A DNA stretch of 64,000 nucleotides from Hericium rajendrae (lineage: Eukaryota > Basidiomycota > Agaricomycetes > Russulales > Hericiaceae). Under the pieces are notes generated by a model. It was not told the origin of the DNA and made no database searches. It worked only from the letters and a program-made list of their open reading frames with translations. Shown here in pieces: positions 43,622 to 53,526 of the stretch (its first letter is position 1; each line of letters opens with the position of its first letter). Where the stretch lies: positions 1,798,001-1,862,000 of the forward strand of contig CM065881.1 of the NCBI GenBank assembly GCA_033439255.1, in the 5' to 3' direction. The translations under genes were made by a program, and so were the position numbers.

Positions 43622-44150
43622 TAGGTAAGATCTGCAAAGTAGCTGAGCCTTAAGCGAGCTTAAGAAAAAATGACACGTACCATTGGACCTGAAGCTTTGG
43701 AACAAACATAAAACACAGGATGCCTATTGGATCGGAAGAATGACAACTCGCAATGAAATTCCAAGAGAGCAATTGAAAAAAGCAGGGGGCAAAGTGCTAG
43801 GCATAGCATGAAACTGTTGACGGTTGATTCGGAAGCAATATGTTCTAAGCGAGATCTGCAAAGTAGCTGAACATTCAGCCAGCTTGAGGAATGATGACAC
43901 GTATCATGGGACCTGAAGCTTCGGAACAAACATAAAACACAGGATGCCCATTGGACCGGAAGAGTGACAACCAGCAATGAAATTCCAAGAGAGTGATTGA
44001 AAGAAGCAGTGAGCAAAGTGCTAGGCATAACATGAAGCCATTGACCGTTGATTCAGAAGCAATATGTTCTAAGCGAGATCTTCCGAGTAGCCAAGCCTTG
44101 ACCGGACTTAAGCGGAGATGACACCAAGAAACCTGGATCACGGAGGATCA
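43622..44150. repeat. About 222-bp tandem repeat carrying the Plavaka target site
   Basis: AAGCAATATGTTCTAAGCGAGATCT recurs near 43840 and 44060 (shown here in part: ATATGTTCTAAGCGAGATC). Two full units and one partial follow the transposon, and another partial precedes it (to 34746). Units share GACCTGAAGC, AACATAAAACACAGGATGCC and CAAAGTGCTAGGCATA. No coding signal is convincing. Confidence 0.75.
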
Positions 44151-44430
44151 TTAAAATTGAAATTGTTGGATCGTAATCTTGATACATTTGAAAATAAGCC
44201 TGCACCTTATTACATTCACAAAGAACATAGATCAGATTGTGCTGCTATGAATCTAAACGATCTTGTTGTTAATGCTGACCAATAGAAAAAACAGAGTCAG
44301 AATCAGACCACATCGTAATTTTGAATGCTCCGGTCTATCCTTTGCAGTTCTGCCGTCCTATCCTATCTTTCTTCTTTTTCCCCCTCTAAGGATTGTTTTC
44401 ATTATCCATACGTTCTACGCATCATTTAAG

Positions 44431-45681
44431 ATGTCTCTACCTTTGATTGAGTTTTTAGATAAGCCAGATTGCCGTAAGTGATTAGTGTTTTGTCTCTGTA
44501 TGGTTTGTCGAATGAATATGTAGGAGCACATCTTATGAAGATCAGTGATGATGCTGTAAAGCAGTTACCACGTCATCTTCAACTCAGCAATATGTCTGAT
44601 GTGTGTATTCATACCTTACTATTGTTGGGATTCAGCTAACTAGCTTTGTTAGATGAAGTTCTTGAGAGAGAACTATGTCGCACATAAAGCCGTAGATGGA
44701 TCTGCAAAGGTTGTGTTGCGAAACTCGGATCTTGATGCAGAGATGGAGGAAGCCATCTGGGAAGGACAAGGTGTCTTGTTAGACTATGACTTGCCACCAA
44801 TTTTGGATCGCAACAGGTGTGTTATTATCTGCTTTTGTCGTCTTTCTCTTTGCTTAAAAACATATGACAGTCTACCTACGAAGATCATTTGGGTGAAACA
44901 GAGCATTCGCCTACTAGGAATAGGATCTCCTCTCTTTGATCAATCAGTTGCCGGTGTTGCAGCTATCCATCGTCTCATAGATAGCATCTATTCTGTGAAG
45001 GGTCTCAGACCATGGGTTCCTGATCAAGTTGAGAGTCATGCAAGCCTTAGCTTTGCCAACCGTTACGTCACTCCTCTCTCACTTGTCAACGGCTCAAGTC
45101 CTGTATCCTTTGGGGACGTCGTGGATCCACAAGGCCTCTTGCTACTGGCCACATCTACTGCAGGTGCTCATCTTGATGATAATAAGGTTGAGTACTATGA
45201 AAGAAAGTGGAACAGCACGTACGTCAACTCTATGCCGACTCTTGCATTGTATTTTACTAATGTTAAAACCTCTAGATCTTCTGATTATCACTATATCACC
45301 ATTGATCCAGCTATCATTCGACCTGGTCAGATTGTTCAGGTGCAAGTGTCTTTTGTTACAGTACCTCTGTCTGGAAAAAAAGGGTTGTATCAGATGGCAT
45401 GCAAGTTGCGATCTGTAGCTATTCTTGATCGTCAATTGCAAGAGGTAAATTTGTTTGTATCTTTGTATAGATGACACTTACAGATAGATTGTTACTAGGC
45501 CTATGATATGCAAGCATACTCTATTGAGTTTCAGAAGAAGGCATCTCCTCCAAAGGTATTGAAAAGGTGCATTGGATATGTGGTCTCAGTTGACGCTATG
45601 TCAAGAGAGGTGAAGAAGACAAAGAGCACGGTCGTAGAAGGCTTAGAGGACACCTTTATGCAAGATTCTAGTTCTGCGTAG
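44431..45681 (+). CDS. Hypothetical protein, apparently intact six-exon gene
   Basis: ATG at 44431 (MSLPLIEFLDKPDC). GT-AG introns of about 50-60 bp follow: after the first short exon (GTAAGT near 44474), after QLSNMSD (near 44600-44652), after PPILDRN (44818-44872), near 45217-45275, and near 45445-45498. The last exon ends at TAG 45679-45681 (MQDSSSA). Readable segments: NYVAHKAVDGSAKVVLRNSD, KIIWVKQSIRLLGIGSPLFD, LRPWVPDQVESHASLSFANR, IIRPGQIVQVQVSFVTVPL and YQMACKLRSVAILDRQLQE. The G-Q-I-V-x-V-Q-x-S-F pattern resembles a recurrent agaricomycete hypothetical family; function unknown. No break is seen in any exon, unlike most of the window. It lies head to head with nothing and tail to tail with the leftward gene ending near 45805. 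Confidence 0.7.
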
Positions 45682-45804
45682 ATCAATATTGTTTGTCGTG
45701 AAGTGTTTTTTTTGGATTGTCTGTACACATGATACCTATTCAATATTTCATTCCATCCATCTGTCACGAGTTACTATAAGACAGATCAAATCAGAGTTGA
45801 TCAC

Positions 45805-48065
45805 TTATAAATATATAAGACATCTTACCAACTGCTCTAACCCAAAGTTCCACAGTCGAGATACTTTACATAAAGTATGTTCTAGCATAATAGGATCAAA
45901 CATCATCTTCTCTTTCTCTTCTATAGTCAGCCGTGCATCTAGAAAATGAAATAGCAAAACAAATGCATCTTTGATGACCATCTTGTTTTTCTCCTTAGGA
46001 TGGATCAATTGTAATTTTGCTAGGCCTTTCAGTGCTCCTGCTTGGATCTCTGATATAAGTTCACCCATATCATACTCTGATGGCATATCAATGACATCTG
46101 TATAAGCATAGTCTGCAGTGAGAAGATAAGCCACAAGTGGTCCAAAGCCATAGAACATGACTTCATTTGTTTTGGACTTTTTGTTTTTGATGCACTTGTA
46201 AAATGCTGCAAAGGAGCAATGTGCTGTTCTTTCCACCAAATTCTTCCATTCTATGTTTGCTGCCCTCCAATATTTCTCTGCATGTTCAACGCTACGCTGG
46301 GTTGGACAACCATAAGCTGTGGTGTCGCAGAAATAATTTGAGGATTTATTGGATTTAAGGCTGTCATAACAGGCTGACCAGTCTTCTAGGTCTGAAAACA
46401 TGGCTTTCTGATCCAAGACAAACTGGCAACCATAAGTGATGCCACGGAAGATCAGAGCACTGAAAAATCCAGCTTGAGAGTGAACATTTGTTGGCGAAAA
46501 AGGAGTATCATCTTCTCTCATCCTCACAAGGCTTGGTGCATGCTGACGAAAGGGAAGATAATGGTCAAGTCGTGTAGCCATTTTTGTAAGGAGGGCATGA
46601 TGTTCTGGAGGTGCACATTCTAGATCACCTGTAAAGGACAGCTCATTCTCCAAGGAACATCTATCCAGGAAGAATATAGCTGCATGCAGAAACTTTAAAC
46701 ATTTTGTGTAGCCAAGTGGAGGATGAGAAAATAGAGGAGGATGTGGTGAAGGGGAATGTCTCTCTTCAGACTGACTAGCAGTAGAGGGAATTGGCAAGGT
46801 CTCAATATGTTTACGAGCATCTTTGTTGAAACCAGAATATTGATCACAAACATCATTGATGGACATCAGGAGTTTATGCTCCTCGGTGTCTAGTATGACA
46901 ATAGCATGATGAGATAGCCAAGTTGAAAAATGTTGTAAATCATCTTGAGATACTGAGTGTCGTAGCTTTTTCTTTGCCACCATTGAACTAAATCCACAGA
47001 AGAGAACAAAAGTCTTTTCCAAGTAAAGAATCTCTATCCCTGTTTATCATGATGAGATATTATAAAATATTACTATTGATATATAAACATACCTGCAATA
47101 GAGACTAAATTCTGTACAAATACTGCTTGAGCAACAGCATGAGGAGAGACGGTTTGATCAGAATTTAACCATTGTCCTAAAGTCATTCGTAAAGATTGGT
47201 GAAGAAACTGTTTTCGAGGGCTAAAGTCAACAGAGCTGAGATCATTGCGACAAGGTGGGAGACAAATAACACTGGGCACAGTAGAAAGATTTGAAGTAAA
47301 ATGGGATGGTGTCAGAGTGATATTGTATGAATTAGTTGCATTAGCAGTAGCCAACAATATTCGCCCAAGCTTCACAATCCAGTTTTCTTCATCCTCAGCA
47401 TGGACATTCAAGACTTGATCTGCATAGTAGCTTGCAATATGATCAATCCATAGCCATGCTGTCATATGAGACATCATGACTATAAATTGATTGCAATGAG
47501 TGTCTAGAGATTGAAGTGCAATGTTATGAAGAAGATCAGAAATGTTTTGTAGGCCTTTCTGAACTGAAGGCAAAGGATCTAGACATCCAGGAGTGCATTT
47601 TTTAATAGCTGTTGCCATGTTGCTGAGGCTGATATGTGTAGATGGCCCCGAACATAACTAGAGGAGGATGCAGGAATGGAGTTCCTATGAGTAGAGAGTG
47701 CTTCCAAGTCATTTTTGAGTGATTCTACTGAAAAGTATTCTGCTCTTGATGTTAGACTCATATTGTTAACTAAAAAAAAAATTCTCCATACCTTTCCATC
47801 GTAAAATAGAAGAAAGCGGAATACCATCTCTATCATCAGATTCTTTTAAGGAAAGCATATCTTTAAAGCACTCTTGGCTCCAAGATAGGGTCTTCTCCAC
47901 ATTTGCAAGGCTTTTTTGTACTTGATCAGCACTGTTCTCCTCTTCTTGTTCATCTTCATTTTCCTGTTGTTCATCATCATGTTGTTCATCTTCATCTTGC
48001 CACTGATCTTCATCTGAAGCATCTCTCATTTCTTCATCTTCATCTTGGTCTTCATCTGATCTCAT
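45805..48065 (-). CDS. Hypothetical protein with acidic N-terminus
   Basis: A leftward gene starting at 48065 (MRSDEDQDEDEEMRDASDED). The first exon is extremely Asp/Glu-rich, then QVQKSLANVEKTLSWSQE. A middle part (47073-47618) reads VQKGLQNISDLLHNIALQSL, HMTAWLWIDHIASYYADQVL and LRMTLGQWLNSDQTVSPHAV. A large C-terminal exon (45805-47022) has LGYTKCLKFLHAAIFFLDRC, FFSALIFRGITYGCQFVLDQ, EVMFYGFGPLVAYLLTADYA and KDAFVLLFHFLDARLTIEEK. A GTAAGA donor near 45830 suggests one more small exon, so the exact C-terminus is open. No domain is recognised. It sits between the intact plus-strand gene and the candidate dioxygenase gene and may belong to the same accessory set. Confidence 0.6.
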
Positions 48066-48122
48066 ACTATGCTCAGTATGTAATAAATATGTTATATGTA
48101 ATTGTTAAAAACTAACATGCAT

Positions 48123-48703
48123 CATCAGGAAGGTTAACAACTTTCTGATTGACCTGACAGTTTCTAACCCTACTGACAGCTCCTGATTGACCTGATCCAC
48201 CTGAAAGCAATCTTAACAGGCAAATATCTGATCAAACTTTTACATTTAAGTAAAGACATTTATTGTCAGATATATAAGTTTGTAATCTCTAACTAATAGA
48301 TATAACAAAATCTCTGATATCTGAAATTTTCTAAATCTGAGAGTGTCTGATCTGAGATTTTTTTCAAATCTGGAGGTCAAATATCTGAAAATTATCTGCA
48401 ACTGTCTGAGAGCATCTGATGGTGTCTGACACTGTCTGATCCATCTGACTGATATTTGACCTCCAGATTTGAAATCAGACACTCTCAGATTTTCAAAAAT
48501 TTCAGATATCAAAGATTTTGATATATCTATTAGTTAGAGATTAAAAACTTATATATCTGACAATAAATGTCTTTTCTTGAATGTAAAAGTCTGATCAGAT
48601 ATTTGCTTCTCAAGATTGCTTTCAGGTGGATCAGGTCAATCAGAAGCTGTCAGTAGGGTTAGAAATTGTCAGGTCAATCAGAAAGTTGTCAACCTTCCTG
48701 ATG
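48123..48703. mobile_element. MITE1, 581-bp foldback copy, reverse orientation
   Basis: Ends CATCAGGAAGGTTAACAACT and AGTTGTCAACCTTCCTGATG with AT duplicated (48121-48122 and 48704-48705). Its left half equals the complement of the right half of the copy at 512-1092, showing opposite orientation. It lies at the very 3' end of the gene to the right, three codons before that gene's former stop. Confidence 0.9.
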
Positions 48704-51123
48704 ATAATTCACCCTATGGCACAATCTCTTGCTTCTTCGTATTCCTTCTTCATTGTCATCTTCTCTGGTCCTTTTCTTTCCTTTGTCTGATGTTTTTTGC
48801 TTATATGGAGAAATAAGTGCATCTGCTACCGATTGTATTTTCTTGTTTATGTTGGAACGTGTTTTCAAACTGCCAACAGAAAAGTGCTTAGGTTTGCGTA
48901 GTTTTGCTATTACAAAGATAAAATGTTGAGCAATTAGTCTTAGCTAATGCACCATAAGTTAATTACTACCTGGCTTAGATCTTGTATAGGCCTTTGTCTT
49001 TCCTATATAAAAGATAATTTAGTTGAATCTCATTTATATCAAAAAAATGTAAACACACCTCCCAAATAACTACCACCTAACACCTGAGACTCTAATGGAT
49101 TATCTGGATCAATGAATAGCTTTGGGAAAGACTTGTGATTGCTGGGCATAAGATTGTAGTTTTGAATTAACCATTCTTTCCATCTTTTCAGGACAAGATG
49201 TCTTGGATCTTCTACCACTTCTTGGCCATTTGTAGCAGATGGAACCACAGTGATAGGAATAGTATCAATGTTATTGATATGCACTGCAACTTGACCAGGT
49301 GCTAGAGCCCAAGTTTTTGCAACATATCGATGAGATGAATTTGAATCTGCTGATTTGATGCTAAAAGCAGAAACAAACTTGTCAACATCAATTTGAACCT
49401 ATAGAGTGAAATATCAATAATCAACAAAATAATCAAGTAAGAACAACAAACTTGAAGCTTGGGCCAGATCTGTGCACATATGAAAATACACAACAACAGA
49501 AGATGTCGTACAATAAAATCAAGTAAGGAGTCAGGCTGCATGATGATGTGTCCATCTCTAGCCCAGCTACCCTTGCCAGCATTGACGGGATTATCTGTAG
49601 TGTCACTTCTATCCTCTGGACTACATTTACAAAGATAAATCAATATATATAGCTTTAATATTACAAGTAGAACTCACTAATATCTAACCTCAGGACCTAA
49701 AGGTAAAAAGCCTTCCTTTGATGATTTTGAGGACCAAGCGCACAAAGGTAAGATGCCTTTCATATTATACAAGATATCGTTTGGATAACCAATAGCATTG
49801 AGGCGAACTGTAGTCTTCAAGGCCGATGTTGATGTTCCTAAAGGAGCCTTTGGAGAAGTACCACCATGCATAAGCAAGCCTGAAAAATAACAAGCCAAAG
49901 TATCCTCTAGCACGATGAAAACACCAAGCTCTAGCAAGTGAAAGCGACCAGGATCGTATCCATTTTTAGGATACTTGGAATGAGAAACCATAGCAGTAAA
50001 AGCTCCAAGGGCATCATATCCATCTTTATGTTTGCCACCATAATGACCAAGGATAGATGCAAGATCCACATCTATGTAGATATTAGTTTTGAATCTTTGT
50101 TATATTCATTTTAATTTTACTAACCTGCTTCAGAAGTAGTGGCATTTGAGATATTTACTTGCATGGCCTGGGTCATAAAATTGTCTGACGATCCAATTTT
50201 GGGAAAAGGATGCAAGTCTGCAAAAGACTGAACATAATTTTGTATACCTGGCAAGCATTTATAGCCCTCTGAAAACAAGCCAGTAGTTGCCTATACAGCT
50301 TTAGCCAAATTGATATCAGAAAGATCTTATAAACCTACATCCAATAGTTCTTTAGACATCTTCTGTGCATCTGTCAACTCTCCACCTTTCTCTAACTTGC
50401 CATTTTTTGAAGGCGCAAAAAGATGTGGTGGCTTTTGATGGGTTGGTCCAATCTGATATGTTCTACCGGATTTGTCTGGCAGGATACCAGTACGCTCAAA
50501 AGCAGTACCACCCATTAACGTTTTAGAATTTGAATCCCAAATAGGCATTGATGCTGTACTCTCCTCCTCTTCTCCAAGAGCATTTTTCAATGCCTGTTGC
50601 AAATGCTTCATTTTTTCTGAAGAGAAAAATTTTCTATCACATAAAGTTCTTGAATTAGTATAGTGATACCAAGCTAAAAAGTTTAAACAACATACCCTGC
50701 TATCATGGTTCCCTGAAAAAGATCCTTCTTGCCTGTCACATCTCCATCTTGTTGCGATCGTACAAACACCATGTCACCAGAATTCAACTGAATCAAGCCT
50801 GACAAATATTATTTCTATTAGTAGCTGTATAAAAATGTGAGCAAAATACTCACCAAATTTGTCTTTCATCTCTCTAAGGTACCCCGAGGTACTCCAACCC
50901 GAGCTGCATACTCCGCATTTTTCTGCTTGCCTGCTGAACTTGTATCCACTATGCACACATATGTTGTACCATCCTTGAATGTATTGTACAAAGGATCGTC
51001 GCTATTCAAAAAGTTCTTTGCATGCAGAGGATGATCTGGCTGTATGCCAATAGGAGGAAGTTCAGAATCTTGACCATGTAATTGTAATGATTTTAGATCA
51101 TTTGGTAGAGTTTGAGAAGTCAT
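48704..51123 (-). CDS. Candidate TET/JBP-like 2-oxoglutarate/Fe(II) dioxygenase
   Basis: A leftward multi-exon gene from 51123 (MTSQTLPNDLKSLQLHGQDS). Exons with GT-AG introns encode LIQLNSGDMVFVRSQQDGDV, SRTYQIGPTHQ-like GRTYQIGPTHQKPPHLFAPS, FSEGYKCLPGIQNYVQSFAD and TTSEA, then after a 53-bp intron (50072-50124) the core: GHYGGKHKDGYDALGAFTAM, YDPGRFHLLELGVFIVLE, CYFSGLLMHGGTSPKAPLG and TTVRLNAIGYP. The HxD (codons 50030-50022), a second His 54 residues later (49868-49866) and an Arg 21 residues after that (49805-49803) fit the Fe(II) and 2-oxoglutarate ligands. Later exons end in a basic tail (KKRTREDDNEEGIRRSKRL). The frame near 50885 is not cleanly resolved. If the assignment is right it would oxidise 5-methylpyrimidines in nuclear DNA. 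An unrelated dioxygenase-fold family is the main alternative. Confidence 0.55.
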
Positions 51124-51767
51124 AACTATATTTATTATAATTTATATCAATCCTAGTACTTGCAAACAATATGAGAGAAGTTGACTTACTATAGAAAAAA
51201 GCACTAAAAATGTCAAATTGAAATATTTTTATTGTTGTTGTTGAAAAGTAGCTATTTATTGCTCTATCTTTAGCTTTAGGCCCATATGGATAGACCAATT
51301 AGATTCACTCCAAAAAGAATCACTTAAAAAGAAGTACCTACCCCGTACCAAGCTGACCGAACTGCTCAAACCCCACAAAAAGCTCCAAAGATGCCACCAA
51401 TGTTAGGGGTCGACTCTTTGCTATTGAGACCTCTGTCTATAATAACATTAGCATATACATATACATATGATATAAGGAAAATATAGCTTACTATCAAGAT
51501 AAACGGCTAAAAGGAAGCACTCAGCTCTGACAGTATACCAAAAGTACTCAAAATGCCGGTGAATTGACAATCCACACTCGGATTGCTAAAGATAGTAGGT
51601 GTTATGATTTATTTTAGCCATTTTATACATCTATACAAAGATTATAAGAATAATTAGACTCACCGCTAAAGAAAACCACGAAGAAGACGAGATTTAAGCA
51701 CTGTTGTCGAGATGACAGGAAGAAGTAAGGAGCCTGGCAGCAAGCGCCCGCTAAGCGCCCGCAGCGT
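51124..51767. other. Upstream DNA with possible leftward exon fragments
   Basis: AT-rich DNA with short leftward open pieces near 51340-51440 and 51500-51590 bounded by plausible splice sites, but no recognisable protein. It may be the 5' untranslated or promoter region of the gene starting at 51123. Confidence 0.35.
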
Positions 51768-51849
51768 CCGCAGCACGGGCGAAATGACGTACTCCCGTCC
51801 CATGACATCACCAGGGGGACGGCAGTACGTCATTTTGCCCGTGCTGCAG
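51768..51849. repeat. Orphan copy of Helitron hairpin 1
   Basis: CCGCAGCACGGGCGAAATGA... with its inverted partner and the CATGACATCA loop, homologous to the 90-bp hairpins inside family B Helitrons. The Helitron ends are absent around it. Confidence 0.75.
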
Positions 51850-52015
51850 ATTACATAAGGCATCGTGATTTCCAGCGCAAGTCCTCTCTCTTGCTCTTTC
51901 TCTGGTAAGTACTTGTTCTTCTCGCAGAGTTGGGGCTTGGTGGAACATCGGGAGGGTTTGCGGAGCACTCAGGTGAGTAATAAAAGTTCTCATTTCAATC
52001 TATTTACTAATGATG

Positions 52016-52050
52016 AGCACCAACTCGCTCGTTTCGAGCGAGTTGGTGCT
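52016..52050. repeat. Perfect 16-bp hairpin with TTT loop
   Basis: AGCACCAACTCGCTCG, loop TTT, then the exact complement. It marks the left edge of a GC-rich block. Possible cruciform, terminator-like or element-end structure; no known family matched. Confidence 0.8.
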
Positions 52051-52149
52051 CGTTTGAATCCCATCCCTCCCCCCTCCCTCCGACCTCATCCATTGTCCCC
52101 CAGGGCTCGCGCGCCGGGCCCAACGGCCTGATTGAGGTCCAACGACCTC

Positions 52150-53275
52150 GCGAATGGCTCGACCGCACTCCGTTCTGGCCCAACGGCCTCACTTCCGGCC
52201 CCGGGGCTTCGAGCACTGCCCAGGGCAGTTGCAGCTGGCATTTTGCCAGCTGCGTAAGGTGCGTAGATCTTCCACATCATACAGATGCAGAAACATCGTC
52301 ATTTGGTGGCATTTTTGCATTTGCATGACCCGGGTCAGGTTCTGCACGGTGCGGGTAGCTCCCACATGCTGTGCAGGGCCAGAAATGTCACCTTTTGGTG
52401 ATGTTTCTGGCTGTGCATGACACGTTTCGTGTCCAGGACGTGTGGGTAGCACCCACACGTCGTACAGGCCCTAAATCGCAACCGTTTGGTCGCGTTTTTG
52501 GGTCTGTACGACCCAGACTTCTTGTGCACGGTGCGAGTACCTCCTGCATGCCATGCAGGGCCAGAAACGTCACTGTTCGGTGACATTTCTGGCTGTGCAC
52601 GACACGTTTCATGTCCAGGGCATGTGGGTAGCACCCACACGTCGTACAGGCCCTAAATTGCGACCGTTTGGTCGCGTTTTTGGGTCTGTACGACCCGGAC
52701 TTCTTGTGCATGGTGCGGGTAGCTCCCGCATGCCGTGCAGGGCCAGAAACGTCACCGTTGGTGACGTTTCTAGCCCTGTGCAACAGGTTCATGTCTGGGA
52801 CGTGTGGGTAACACCCACACATCGTACAGACCCTAAATTGTGACCGTTTGGTCGCAATTTTGGGTCCGTACGACCCGGACTTGTTCTCCATGGTACAGGG
52901 ATAGAAATGTCACCGTTCCGTGATGTTTCTAGTCCTGTACGAGATGCTTTGTGTCCGGGGCGTGTGGGTAGCACCCACACGTCATATGGACCCAAAATTG
53001 CGGCCATTTGCCGCCATTTTGGGTTCATATGACCTGGACTTGTTCTGCATGATGCAGGACTGGAAACGTCACCGTTCGGTGACATTTCTAGCCCTGTACG
53101 AGAGGGTTTGCATCCAGGGCATGTGGGTAGTACCCACACGTCGTGCTGGCCCAAAATTGCGACCGTTTGGTCGTGATTTTGGGTCAGACTTCTGATGCTG
53201 GTGTGAGTATGCCCCACACGTCGTGCAGCTCGAAATCGTGACCGTTTGGTCTCGATTTCGAGTCTGTACGTTTCA
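52150..53275. repeat. GC-rich array of tandem hairpins
   Basis: About 1.1 kb built of alternating palindromes. The landmark ACCCACACGTCGTACAGGCC recurs near 52458 and 52636 and in diverged form near 52814, 52973, 53134 and 53213, so the unit shortens from about 178 to about 160 and then 80 bp. Each unit holds two hairpins, for example AAATTGCGACCG-TTTGG-TCGCGTTTTTGGG and CCAGAAACGTCACCG-TTCGG-TGACATTTCTGG. Open frames across it exist on both strands and are a by-product of its composition. The right end is interrupted by MITE1. Confidence 0.85.
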
Positions 53276-53276
53276 A

Positions 53277-53526
53277 CATCAGGAAGGTTGACAACTTTCT
53301 GATTGACCTGACAATTTCTAACCCTACTGATAGCTTCTGATTGACCTGATCCACCTGAAAGCAATCTTGAGAAGCAAATATCTGATCAGACTTTTACATT
53401 CAAGAAAAGACATTTCTTGTCAGATATATAAGTTTTTAATCTCTAACTAATAGATATATCAAAATCTTTGATATCTGAAATTTTTGAAAATCTGAGAGTG
53501 TCTGATTTCAAATCTGGAGGTCAAAT
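53277..53526. mobile_element. MITE1, truncated copy
   Basis: First 250 bp of the 581-bp form, cut at AAAT by the Helitron beginning at 53527. The right part of the MITE is not found beyond the Helitron. Confidence 0.85.

Noticed and set aside
43660-44141. Minus-strand frames in the 222-bp tandem repeat as a gene family
   Set aside because: The frames are short, hydrophobic, without splice signals, and merely repeat with the DNA unit.
52388-53364. Long overlapping open frames on both strands
   Set aside because: They lie in the GC-rich hairpin array and exist because repeated palindromic units lack stops. No domain, no start context, and both strands look alike.
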